From the NCBI RefSeq assembly GCF_013366925.1, contig NZ_JAALDK010000001.1, positions 744,001 through 808,000 on the forward strand: a stretch of DNA of 64,000 nt, read 5' to 3'. Position numbers and translations under genes: made by a program. The DNA is from Paraburkholderia youngii (GTDB lineage: Bacteria > Pseudomonadota > Gammaproteobacteria > Burkholderiales > Burkholderiaceae). Numbering within the stretch: the stretch's first letter is position 1; every line of letters starts with the position of its first letter. Below the pieces are notes generated by a model. The model was not told the DNA's origin and made no database searches. It saw only the letters and a program-made list of their open reading frames with translations. Shown here piece by piece: positions 47,275 to 56,258 of the stretch.

Positions 47275-49065
47275 ATGACGACCAATACCCTGCAAAATAG
47301 CGCCACACCGGCGCTCGTACCCGAGGAGCGCCGAAAGCACGCCAGAAAGGCGGCGATTGCCGGATGGATCGGCAGCGCACTCGAATACTACGACTTCTTC
47401 ATTTACGGCACGGTCGCCGCGCTGGTTTTTCCTCGCATCTTTTTTCCGCCCGGTGACATCGCAGCGGCGACGCTCGCGTCGATGGCCACCTTCGGGGTCG
47501 CCTATGCGGCGCGTCCACTGGGCTCGTTCCTGATGGGCCACTATGGGGATCGCGTCGGCAGAAAGGTGGTGATGGTCGGCACCTTGCTGCTGATGGGGCT
47601 CTCGACGTTTCTCGTCGGCTGCTTGCCGAGCTTTCACAGCGCGGGAATCCTCGCGCCGACGCTACTCGTCGTGCTGCGCATCCTGCAAGGCATTTCTGCA
47701 GCCGGCGAGCAGGCCGGTGCGAATTCGATGTCGTTTGAACATGCGCCGGCGCACCGTCGAGGCTACTACACGAGTTGGACGCTGAGCGGAACCCAAGGCG
47801 GCCAGGTGCTCGCGCCAGCCATCGTGCTGCCGCTTGCCGCCCTGCTGCCCGACGATCAGTTGTTGTCGTGGGGCTGGCGTGTACCTTTCTGGCTAAGCGC
47901 ACTCGTCGTAATCGTCGGCTTCATCGTGCGTTCGCGGCTCGAAGAAACGCCGGCTTTCCAGAGCGAAGCGTCGCACGGCGAAGTGCCCCGCGCGCCGCTC
48001 AGAACACTGCTCAGCGGGTATCGCAAAGAACTGCTTCAGGTGTTCTTCGCGGCACTGATTGCATCGATCGGCACGACTTTCGCGGTGTTTTCGTTGTCGT
48101 TCTCGCGCACGCTCACCCAGCACGTCAGTACCTCAACGATGTTGTGGACAGCCGTCATCGCAAATCTGATTGCTGTATTCACGATTCCGTTCTGGGCCAC
48201 GTCGAGTTGGACGCTGAGCGGAACCCAAGGCGGCCAGGTGCTCGCGCCAGCCATCGTGCTGCCGCTTGCCGCCCTGCTGCCCGACGATCAGTTGTTGTCG
48301 TGGGGCTGGCGTGTACCTTTCTGGCTAAGCGCACTCGTCGTAATCGTCGGCTTCATCGTGCGTTCGCGGCTCGAAGAAACGCCGGCTTTCCAGAGCGAAG
48401 CGTCGCACGGCGAAGTGCCCCGCGCGCCGCTCAGAACACTGCTCAGCGGGTATCGCAAAGAACTGCTTCAGGTGTTCTTCGCGGCACTGATTGCATCGAT
48501 CGGCACGACTTTCGCGGTGTTTTCGTTGTCGTTCTCGCGCACGCTCACCCAGCACGTCAGTACCTCAACGATGTTGTGGACAGCCGTCATCGCAAATCTG
48601 ATTGCTGTATTCACGATTCCGTTCTGGGCCACGTTATCGGATCGGATCGGACGTCGGCCGGTGTTCATCACGGGCAACGTATTGTGCGCGATCGGCGCGG
48701 CCTTCTTTTTGTGGTCGATCTCGACTGGCAGTGATGCGTTGGTTCTGGTGACAGGCGTGTTTCTCGGCGGCATCGTGTACAGCATCACCAATGCCGTCTG
48801 GCCCGCGACATATGCCGAGCGTTTCCCGACGCAGGTACGCCTTTCGGGAATGGCGATCGGAACACAGTTCGGCTTCGCGGTTGCCGGATTCGCGCCGCTG
48901 ATCGAGACGGCGTTGATCGGCAAATTCGGCACGGCACCTTGGGTGATGCCGGCTGCCTTCGCGGCGTTGGTGTGTCTCGTGTCGGCCGTCTCCATCTATT
49001 CGATGAGAGAAACTTACAACGTTCCGCTGGAGCAACTGGGGCGCAACGACGTTCGCGATCGCTGA
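47275..49065 (+). CDS. MHS-family MFS transporter with duplicated internal four-helix block
   Basis: 596 residues, whereas metabolite:H+ symporters are about 430-460. The N-terminus is typical (AGWIGSALEYYDFFIYGTVA, then GVAYAARPLGSFLMGHYGDR and GRK). Residues about 166-309 are repeated exactly, in frame, as about 310-453. The repeat unit contains roughly four membrane helices, so 16 instead of 12 are predicted and the topology of the rest would be preserved. The C-terminal half (SDRIGRRPVFITGN) is normal. The transporter may be non-functional or altered. GGAG stands before the ATG at 47275. The substrate may match the SDR/TIM-barrel operon. Confidence 0.85.
   Translation: MTTNTLQNSATPALVPEERRKHARKAAIAGWIGSALEYYDFFIYGTVAALVFPRIFFPPGDIAAATLASMATFGVAYAARPLGSFLMGHYGDRVGRKVVMVGTLLLMGLSTFLVGCLPSFHSAGILAPTLLVVLRILQGISAAGEQAGANSMSFEHAPAHRRGYYTSWTLSGTQGGQVLAPAIVLPLAALLPDDQLLSWGWRVPFWLSALVVIVGFIVRSRLEETPAFQSEASHGEVPRAPLRTLLSGYRKELLQVFFAALIASIGTTFAVFSLSFSRTLTQHVSTSTMLWTAVIANLIAVFTIPFWATSSWTLSGTQGGQVLAPAIVLPLAALLPDDQLLSWGWRVPFWLSALVVIVGFIVRSRLEETPAFQSEASHGEVPRAPLRTLLSGYRKELLQVFFAALIASIGTTFAVFSLSFSRTLTQHVSTSTMLWTAVIANLIAVFTIPFWATLSDRIGRRPVFITGNVLCAIGAAFFLWSISTGSDALVLVTGVFLGGIVYSITNAVWPATYAERFPTQVRLSGMAIGTQFGFAVAGFAPLIETALIGKFGTAPWVMPAAFAALVCLVSAVSIYSMRETYNVPLEQLGRNDVRDR
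47771..48634 (+). repeat. Perfect 2 x 432-bp tandem duplication inside the MHS gene
   Basis: 47771-48202 and 48203-48634 read base for base the same. The unit is 144 codons, so the frame is kept. There is no divergence, which means a very recent event or an assembly artefact. No IS end or repeat of note flanks the junction. Confidence 0.95.
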
Positions 49066-49089
49066 TTGCGTGATCCTTGAGGCTCGTAG

Positions 49090-49525
49090 CTACCGCACGA
49101 CGGGCTCACACACGACCAGATCGCCAGCCAACTTCGTAGCTACAGCAGAGACCGCTTGTCGGATACGCTCGATCTTAACGATCACAATGCCGCGCGAGTT
49201 CCGCGCGGCCATTGCAATGGCAAGCGACTCTAGGGCGAGCGCCTCCTTTACCATCGTCACTTTTCCGTCGGCATCTGCGGTGGTTCCCCGCACGATGGCG
49301 ACGTCGACCGGAAAGGTTTTGTACAGAAGACAGTCAACGCCGTTCAGCGATATCGAGCGGACCAGGTCCTCAGTGGCTCTCGCATTGAGCTTGCCGCCTG
49401 CGTTGCGCGGGGCGACAAGCGTATCAGGCCCGACGATGGACAGGCGACCCGGTCGGTTAGCGGCAATATCTCGAAACAATTGGGAGATCACACCTTGCGG
49501 AAGGTTATAAGCCTCGATCAGCCCT
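49090..49525 (-). pseudogene. Internal fragment of a YdiF-type CoA-transferase
   Basis: About 140 codons match the middle of acetate/propionate-type CoA-transferases (about 520 residues in full): [19 protein letters not shown], then [18 protein letters not shown], the [19 protein letters not shown] region and [18 protein letters not shown]. Upstream of about 49525 a stop closes the frame, and the fragment ends at 49090, before the catalytic Glu domain. The start and the second half are absent, so it is a remnant. 49526-49710 shows no gene. Confidence 0.75.
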
Positions 49526-49710
49526 CAACGGACAAACGTTGAAGACTGGGAACGCTCAGTGTCCGCCGGTCACGCGTCGCACCAAACCCTTGGGAGCAAA
49601 GTGATTCAGGCCTCGACTGGCGCTATCGCCTTGACTACCCGCATACATCAACGTGAGATCTTGCGGTGCTTGCCCGAGACACACCTATCGAACTGCGGGC
49701 ACCTTATCCG

Positions 49711-50880
49711 TTACTCGCTTTGCAACTTCCACTTGCCATCGACGATCTCCACGATCACGCGGGCGCGATTGTCGAGTCCGTTGTGGTCGGTTAATGTTGT
49801 ATTCATGATGCCGTGCGACATCGGCAGATCCTTGATGTTCTCAAGCGCCTCGCGCAGTGCCTCGCGGAATGCCTCGGTGCCCGGTTGCGCTGACTTGAGC
49901 GCCACGGGAATTGCACGCTCGAGCATCTGCCCGGCGTCCCAGGCGTGACCACCGAACGTGGCCACCGAACCAGAGCCGAAGGCCTTCTCGTACGCAGTTT
50001 TATAAGCAAGGGCCGACTTTTTGACTTGATTCGAATCGGGCAACTGATCGGCGACAAGGATCGGGCCCGCAGGAAGCAATTCGCCTTCGCAGTCCTTGCC
50101 GCACACGCGCAGGAAATCGTTGTTCGCGACGCCGTGCGTTTGATATATCTTTCCCTTATAACCGCGGTCTCTGAGCGTGGTTGCGGGTAGGGCGGAAGGA
50201 GTTCCGGAGCCTGCGATCAAGACGGCATCCGGGTTCGCCGACATCAGCTTGAGCGCTTGGCCGGTGACCGACGAATCGATGCGATTGTAGCGCTCGGTAG
50301 CAATGACCTTGAGATTGTATTTCGCCGCCGCGGCATCGAATCCCTTGAGCCAACTGTCGCCGTAGGCGTCCATAAAGCCAATGAAGCCGACCGTCTTAAC
50401 GCCATGCTTTTGCATGTAACTGGCGATCGCTTCCGCCATCAGGCTGTCATTCTGCGGTGTCTTGAATGCCCAGCGGCGCTTCGCGTCCATTGGTTCGACG
50501 ATGGCTGCCGAAGCTGCGAGCGAGATCATCGGGGTCTTGCCTTGCGCGACCACGTCGAGCATGGCGAGCGAGTTCGGCGTCACTGACGAACCGATGATAG
50601 CGTCCACATGGTCTTCGTCGATCAGCTTATGCGTGTTCTGCACGGCCTTGCTAGTATCTGAAGCGTCGTCGAGCACGATGTATTGCACGCTTTTGCCGCC
50701 GATCTCCTTAGGCAAAAGCGCGACCGTGTTCTTCTCAGGAATGCCAAGCGACGCGGCGGGCCCGGTCGTCGATAGCGTCACGCCGATCTTCACCTGCGCG
50801 GCGGCTAAGTTCGTCGTGGTCAGCAACGCTGTTGCAAGTCCCGCGCTAATTGCGCTCACAACCCACTTCGTAGTTTTCAA
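49711..50880 (-). CDS. Orphan ABC periplasmic binding protein, Liv type
   Basis: 389 residues with a signal peptide (TTKWVVSAISAGLATALLTT, cut after LAAA) and the receptor opening QVKIGVTLSTTGPAASLGIP. The start is a TTG at 50880 with GGAG at 7 bp; no ATG fits the signal peptide. An internal Cys pair (RVCGKDCEGEL) is characteristic of the BugT-like aromatic-acid receptors in this family. No permease or ATPase gene adjoins, so it must use a distant partner or the importer at 34497-39172. Confidence 0.88.
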   Translation of the reverse strand: MKTTKWVVSAISAGLATALLTTTNLAAAQVKIGVTLSTTGPAASLGIPEKNTVALLPKEIGGKSVQYIVLDDASDTSKAVQNTHKLIDEDHVDAIIGSSVTPNSLAMLDVVAQGKTPMISLAASAAIVEPMDAKRRWAFKTPQNDSLMAEAIASYMQKHGVKTVGFIGFMDAYGDSWLKGFDAAAAKYNLKVIATERYNRIDSSVTGQALKLMSANPDAVLIAGSGTPSALPATTLRDRGYKGKIYQTHGVANNDFLRVCGKDCEGELLPAGPILVADQLPDSNQVKKSALAYKTAYEKAFGSGSVATFGGHAWDAGQMLERAIPVALKSAQPGTEAFREALREALENIKDLPMSHGIMNTTLTDHNGLDNRARVIVEIVDGKWKLQSE

Positions 50881-51407
50881 TTTGCGTCTCCAAATCGCGC
50901 TTATTGTTGTCTGTTCGACCTTGTCAACGATATTTGCAATGTTGCCGCGCCGGGACCGCACACCAGATATCGAGGATCTCGTCGTTGTCGCCTTCCTACC
51001 GACTTTGAAGTTACGTTGTTTCCCACGCGCCCTGCCTGCGACGCGGAAACAGGTAAGGATAACCACCAGTCGCCGATGTTGTAGACACCGAACGGAGACA
51101 AGCACCATTCCAGCGGGTCGACATTACGCCTGAACCGCAGCAAATGTAATCGGGTTAACCATCGCCAAACAAAATTGTTAATGACAAAATTCACGGCGTA
51201 TGATTGCATTGGAAGTCGAGCCTGTTCGAGGAAGTCGCTACCGCGCTGATTTGCGTCTGCGAAGTTGCCGACGGGCTTAACCCACGAGAGATGTTGATGA
51301 AAACCGGACTCGCCGCGACCTGGCGATATGGCTTCGACTGCGCGGCGGAAAGGATTTCGTGAAGAAGGGCTGAGTTGGTTTGAAACTACAACTATATGGA
51401 GAAAGAC

Positions 51408-53027
51408 ATGCGAGTGAGGAGCATTAGAGGCCAGTGGAAGGGTCTTGCACTTGCCATCGGAGCCAGTATGGTTCTGTTCCAACTGAGCGCCTGCGGTGGT
51501 GGTGGCAATTCGATACAGGCCCCAGCGCCGCAATCTACAGGGTCTAGCGGACCTACCGTGGCGGAATTGACGGCTAAGTGCCAGGCTTTGACTGGCCAGG
51601 TGATTGCCGGGGTCACGGTCACCGCAACTACTCGCATCGAGCCAGTGGCGGGTATCAGCACCGCAGGGATTTGTAAAGTATCTGGCACCAGAGCGCCATT
51701 CCTCGACATTGAAGTAGACGTGCCAGACAATTGGTCTGGAAGGTACTTTCAAAACGGAGGCGGCGGCTTCGATGGAACCATCTACTCTGCGTATACGTAT
51801 AACTCTTCCAAGGCTATCAGCGCGATTACCCCAATCATCACGAAGTATGGTGCTGCCTATGCAGCGTCGAATGGTGGAAATCGTGCCGCAGTGCCTGCGC
51901 AAGCTGCACCAGCTGTTTGGCTGACAGGTACGTCACAGGCGCAGGCCTCGATTACCGACTACGCCTATTTGTCGATCGGCACGACAACGACGTTTGCCAA
52001 GGCTGTTGTTAGCGCGCTCTACGGAAAAGCACCGACAAAATCTTATTTTAATGGTTGTTCCAATGGAGGACGCGAAGGCTATATTGCAGCTCAACGGTGG
52101 CCGGATCAATTCGACGGTATCGTGGCGGGATGCGAAACCGAAGACATGGCTGGACAAACGGCGAAATGGCTTCAAATCGGTGGAACCGCCGGGACTCCCG
52201 CCGCGCTGACGAATGCGCAATACACTGCGGCGTATCAGGCCGCAGTAGCATCGTGCGATTCGCAAGATGGGGTTGCCGACGGATATCTGACGAATGCAGC
52301 AGCTTGTCACTTCAGCCCAGCGCTTTTGCAGTGCGGACTGTCTACTGCGAACCCGAATCCTACGCTTTGTCTTTCTGCGGCACAGGTGGCTACCTTGCAA
52401 GAGTACATGGCACCGATGACTCTCTCGAACGGTACCGTCATCTACGATGGGTTTAACTGGTCGGACTTTTCCGAGTTTGGCGGAGCTTTCGGGTCGCTGG
52501 GAGGGGTCTACGCATTCCTGGCAACGGGGGATCAATCTTGGCTGACGCCCGCAAAGCAGGCAACATTTAATCCGGACACCGATTACGGCACTATCGGTTT
52601 GGGCCTGAGTCAGCTTGGCATTGACAATGATCTGCAGTCGATCGCGCAATTCGTTGCTTCGGGTAAGAAACTCATCTCCTGGCACGACAATGGAGATAAC
52701 CTGTTGTCACCCAATGAGCATCAAAGGAATGATGCAAAAATGACCGCCATCGCTCAAAGCATGGGATTGGCGGATCCAACGACTAACACCCGGCTTTTCC
52801 TCGTTCCCGCAAATATGCATGGCGCAGGACAGGACGTCACGCAGATCGATTGGCCGGGTGCGATCATAAACTGGGTCGAACAGGGGCAGGCGCCTACGCA
52901 GTTGACCTACACCTTCCCAACAAGTGCGACCGCGTCGCGCAGTTTGCCGGTCTGCCTGTACCCGAAAGCACCGCATTACAACGGCAGTGGTGATATAACT
53001 TCCGCCAGTAACTACACCTGCATGTGA
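51408..53027 (+). CDS. Tannase/feruloyl-esterase family lipoprotein
   Basis: 539 residues from the ATG at 51408 (GGAGAAAG upstream). It carries a lipoprotein signal with lipobox LSAC (Cys at about 29), so it is membrane-anchored. The tannase-fold nucleophile is in NGCSNGGREGYIAAQRWPD (Ser about 218), the Asp in SWHDNGDNLLSP, the His in PANMHGAGQD. Characterised relatives have a CS-D-HC motif with a disulfide between the two Cys; here the Cys after His is replaced by Gly. Family members cleave gallate, ferulate and other aryl esters, or MHET. Codon use is more A/T-rich than in the neighbours, suggesting separate acquisition. 50881-51407 upstream holds no other gene. Confidence 0.87.
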   Translation: MRVRSIRGQWKGLALAIGASMVLFQLSACGGGGNSIQAPAPQSTGSSGPTVAELTAKCQALTGQVIAGVTVTATTRIEPVAGISTAGICKVSGTRAPFLDIEVDVPDNWSGRYFQNGGGGFDGTIYSAYTYNSSKAISAITPIITKYGAAYAASNGGNRAAVPAQAAPAVWLTGTSQAQASITDYAYLSIGTTTTFAKAVVSALYGKAPTKSYFNGCSNGGREGYIAAQRWPDQFDGIVAGCETEDMAGQTAKWLQIGGTAGTPAALTNAQYTAAYQAAVASCDSQDGVADGYLTNAAACHFSPALLQCGLSTANPNPTLCLSAAQVATLQEYMAPMTLSNGTVIYDGFNWSDFSEFGGAFGSLGGVYAFLATGDQSWLTPAKQATFNPDTDYGTIGLGLSQLGIDNDLQSIAQFVASGKKLISWHDNGDNLLSPNEHQRNDAKMTAIAQSMGLADPTTNTRLFLVPANMHGAGQDVTQIDWPGAIINWVEQGQAPTQLTYTFPTSATASRSLPVCLYPKAPHYNGSGDITSASNYTCM

Positions 53028-53447
53028 TGCCAATACTTCGTTTAGCTAAAAGCCGAAACTAGGCCACTGGCAATTGGCGAGACCGCGGGAGGGAACTGCG
53101 ACCGCGAAGATGGACGGTTTGCTTGGAGCCGTGAGGGCTGGGTTCTGCACATCACTGAACTCAGCCCATTCATCGGAGGTCGATACGTTTGACGTAGGAA
53201 TGGAAACGCAGGCGGATGCCACCTCGAAAGGTTTGCTGAAAGCAAATATCAGGTACTGCCAGCCCCGATCGCGATGAAAGCCGCCGATACTCGCCCGCGT
53301 TTTTGGGGGCTAGTTCTCAGGCGTTTAATGTGCGCCGGTCTTGGGAATGACCTGCAGCCGCATTCGACACTTGGCCGCATCAAAGATGCAGATCCGCCGC
53401 TGGACGCTGCCGCGAAAGGTTACCCCCTGAATTGCCGCGAGCCGGAT
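53028..53447. other. Gene-free stretch
   Basis: 420 bp between the tannase-family gene and the convergent IclR gene. I see no coding region, clear hairpin with T-run, or repeat. Confidence 0.5.
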
Positions 53448-54248
53448 CTAGTACGCTCCCCGATATCCCAGTCGTCTGGATATGGTCTCAGCGCAGGTGC
53501 GCACGGCTCGAGCCACCGGGCTGTCCCAATCCGAGTCGACTATCCCCGTGGGTCCAATAATCGTAATGGCCAATGCGATGTTGCTGGAGTAGTCAAATAC
53601 TGGGGCTGAGAAAGAAACGAGACCCGGCGTCGGATGGTTGACGCCGCGCGACAGTTTGCGTCTTTTTGTTTCCTCGATCAACTCTTCGACCACGGCAGCG
53701 TCGAGCGGATGCGCGATATCGGGACCTAGCCGCTTACGATCGTCAACCAGCAGTTTTTCAACGAAGGGGCGTGGCAAGAAGGCCGAGAAGACGCGACCCG
53801 TTGCCGTGTCGACGAGCGACATCACCGTTCCGGTCCGGATGTTTGTGTGGACCGGATAGGCCGAGTCAGCCAGACGGACAATGACTGGACCCATGTTGCC
53901 CCAGACGGAGAGCGCAACGCTATGTGTCGTCTCTTCAGCCAGCACTTCAGCGAATGGCGAAGCCTCGCGAACCGGATTTAACGTTTGCAGGCTGGTCAAC
54001 CCCAACTGGATCGCCATCGGGCCAAGCTGGTAATGGCCGGTAGTCGGATCCTGCGATACGAGTCCGATCTTTCCGAAACTGACCAGATACGGGTGGATTT
54101 TCCCAGAAGGCATGTTTACGGCCTTTACCAGGTCGCGCAGGGCCATAGGACGGGGCTCAGAGGCGAAAACCTTGAGAATTTGACCGCCCACTTCAATGGA
54201 CTGGATGCCACGGCGCTCCCGGTCCGGTTGAGATACGGATTGATCCAC
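53448..54248 (-). CDS. IclR-family transcriptional regulator 6
   Basis: 266 residues. HTH: RGIQSIEVGGQILKVFA, then SGKIHPYLVSFGKIGLVSQD; effector domain: TGTVMSLVDTATGRVFSAFL. Divergent from the second KstD-like dehydrogenase at 54412 with a 163-bp gap that holds a motif-type site, so it very likely controls that dehydrogenase and the SDR behind it. Confidence 0.9.
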   Translation of the reverse strand: MDQSVSQPDRERRGIQSIEVGGQILKVFASEPRPMALRDLVKAVNMPSGKIHPYLVSFGKIGLVSQDPTTGHYQLGPMAIQLGLTSLQTLNPVREASPFAEVLAEETTHSVALSVWGNMGPVIVRLADSAYPVHTNIRTGTVMSLVDTATGRVFSAFLPRPFVEKLLVDDRKRLGPDIAHPLDAAVVEELIEETKRRKLSRGVNHPTPGLVSFSAPVFDYSSNIALAITIIGPTGIVDSDWDSPVARAVRTCAETISRRLGYRGAY

Positions 54249-54281
54249 TTCTGGTTCCTGTTACGGGAGATGATGCCCTCA

Positions 54282-54304
54282 GTATAGCAATAGATATGGT
54301 CTAG
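54282..54304. promoter_or_regulatory. Candidate IclR operator between regulator 6 and FAD dehydrogenase 2
   Basis: GTATAGC - N10 - GTCTAG; the left half-site is good, the right partial. The core begins AATA, as in the mhaA site. It lies 34 bp from the IclR start and about 108 bp from the dehydrogenase start. Confidence 0.42.
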
Positions 54305-54411
54305 CGTGCTTGCGCATGGTTAACACCTAGTTCAAATTTAGCGCGCTAGTATTAATCTAGTGTTCATCCATGGCGAATCGGTTCGCCATAAGGTAATGAA
54401 CGGAGGGATTC

Positions 54412-56163
54412 ATGGCAGCAGGACATGTGCAAGAGTGCGACGTACTTGTCGTCGGCTCGGGCGTCGCCGGAATGTCGGCGGCGATAACGGCGGCAAGCCG
54501 TGGGTTGAAGGTGATCTTGACCGAAAAGGCCAGCTACTATGGCGGGACGACCGCTCGGTCGGGCGGGTGGCTGTGGGTTCCCGGCACCCATTTGGCCAAA
54601 GCCTATGGACATAACGAAGAGCCAGACCAGGCGCTCACCTATATCAGGGATCAAGCTGGCCCCAATTTCGACGAGGCGCGCGTTCGCTCGTTCTTGACCA
54701 ATGGTCCGAAGGCCGTCGAGTTTTTCATGGCGAAGACGGCCGTGCAGTTCGATATGCCGCTGACGTTCCCCGATTACCACGCAGAAGCGCCTGGTGCGGC
54801 ACAGGGAGGCCGCTCCTTTGTGACGCGCCCGTACGACGCACGCGAGCTCGGACCACTGCTCAAGACGCTTGGACCGGTGCTGCCGGAACTGACCGTCTTT
54901 GGTGTCACAATCGGATCGGGCAAGGACATTATCCATTTCATGCGCGTTACGCGCTCAGTCCAGTCGGCGTGGTATGTGACCAAGCGTCTGGCCAAGCACT
55001 TCGCAGAAGTACGGCGTTATGGTCGCGGCATGACGTTAACCAATGGCAATGCGCTTGCCGCCCGTCTGGCCAAGTCCGCTGCCGATCTCGGCGTGGCACT
55101 TTGGCTGTCCGCGCCGGCTGTCGATCTGACGCGTGATGGCGAACGGGTAACTGGCGCGGTCATCGAACGCGGCGGTGAAAAGGTAACGGTCAAGGCGCGA
55201 TGTGGTGTTGTACTCGCGAGTGGCGGCTTCCCGCATAACGTCGAACGCCTGAAGCGTACTTATCCCCATATCAAGGCCGGGCAGAAGCACTTCTCGCCCA
55301 CCCCACAAACCAACGTGGGCGACGGCGCGGCCATGGCGGAAAAGGTCGGCGGCATTTTCGACGACACCTTGCCGAACGCCGCAGCGTGGACGCCGATGTC
55401 GCTGGTGCCTCGCAAAGATGGCTCGACGGGCATCTTCCCGCACTTCATCGATCGTGCGAAGCCGGGCGTTATCGCGGTCGATCAGGATGGTCGACGCTTT
55501 ACGAACGAGGCGAACTCGTACCACGACGTGGTGCAAGCGATGATCAAAGCTTCTGAAGGCAAATCCGAGGCAGCATGCTGGCTGGTGGCAGATCATCGCG
55601 CCATCCGCCGCTACGGTCTTGGCTTTGTCAAACCCTTCCCGCTGCCGCTTGGTAGCCATCTGCGCAACGGGTATCTCAAGAAGGGCGCGAGCATTGCCGA
55701 TCTCGCAGCGCAGATTAATGTCAACGCGGCGGTACTGGAGGGCACGATTCGCCAGTACAACGACGGCGCGCAGTTTGGCCGCGATCCGCAATTCGGCCGG
55801 GGCAGCAAGGCCTATAACCGCTATCAGGGCGATGCACTGCACGGACCCAATCCGTGCGTTGAACCCCTGAAGACGGGACCTTTCTACGCGATCAAGCTCG
55901 TGCCGGGCGATCTCGGTTCGTTCATGGGTATCAAGACCAACGAGCATGGGCAAGTACTTGCATCGCAGGGCTCGCCGATTCCAGGCCTGTATGCAGCGGG
56001 CAACGACGCCGCGAGCATCATGGGTGGTGAATACAACGGCGCTGGTATCACCCTCGGCCCCGGCTTGACGTTTGGCTACGTAGCGGCCAATCACATTGCC
56101 GATGCAAGCGCCGGTCATCTCGACAATGCTGCAATCAAAGGGCGCGTGGCTTTGGTCCAGTGA
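54412..56163 (+). CDS. KstD-like FAD-dependent dehydrogenase 2
   Basis: 583 residues, close paralog of the enzyme at 29049. FAD site VLVVGSGVAGMSAAITAASR and GGTTARSGGWLWVPG; NEANSYHDVV with a candidate catalytic Tyr; C-terminal GGEYNGAGITLGPGLTFGY (about 535-553). Here Asn replaces the Pro of the Tyr-Pro-Gly-x-Gly motif in copy 1, which may signal another substrate or position of desaturation. GGAGG precedes the ATG. The SDR gene follows in the same direction. Two such dehydrogenases in one island would fit two successive dehydrogenations of an oxo-cyclohexane ring. Confidence 0.86.
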   Translation: MAAGHVQECDVLVVGSGVAGMSAAITAASRGLKVILTEKASYYGGTTARSGGWLWVPGTHLAKAYGHNEEPDQALTYIRDQAGPNFDEARVRSFLTNGPKAVEFFMAKTAVQFDMPLTFPDYHAEAPGAAQGGRSFVTRPYDARELGPLLKTLGPVLPELTVFGVTIGSGKDIIHFMRVTRSVQSAWYVTKRLAKHFAEVRRYGRGMTLTNGNALAARLAKSAADLGVALWLSAPAVDLTRDGERVTGAVIERGGEKVTVKARCGVVLASGGFPHNVERLKRTYPHIKAGQKHFSPTPQTNVGDGAAMAEKVGGIFDDTLPNAAAWTPMSLVPRKDGSTGIFPHFIDRAKPGVIAVDQDGRRFTNEANSYHDVVQAMIKASEGKSEAACWLVADHRAIRRYGLGFVKPFPLPLGSHLRNGYLKKGASIADLAAQINVNAAVLEGTIRQYNDGAQFGRDPQFGRGSKAYNRYQGDALHGPNPCVEPLKTGPFYAIKLVPGDLGSFMGIKTNEHGQVLASQGSPIPGLYAAGNDAASIMGGEYNGAGITLGPGLTFGYVAANHIADASAGHLDNAAIKGRVALVQ

Positions 56164-56258
56164 GAGCAGGCCACGAGCATAAGCGCGGCACCGCGCATGT
56201 GTTCGTGGTCTGCCAAAGATTTGCAGCCTTGTTCAAACACCACCGCATGAGATTACCT

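Noticed and set aside
47775..48734. Alternative-frame reading with an internal repeat in the MHS gene
   Set aside because: It is only the +1 frame of the tandem duplication and contains no protein features.
50901..51902. Minus-strand open frame (333 codons) between binding protein and tannase
   Set aside because: It overlaps the tannase start, has no motifs and would be antisense to a lipoprotein signal sequence.
55036..56118. Minus-strand open frame (360 codons) opposite FAD dehydrogenase 2
   Set aside because: Same situation as above; composition and lack of motifs mark it as antisense noise.
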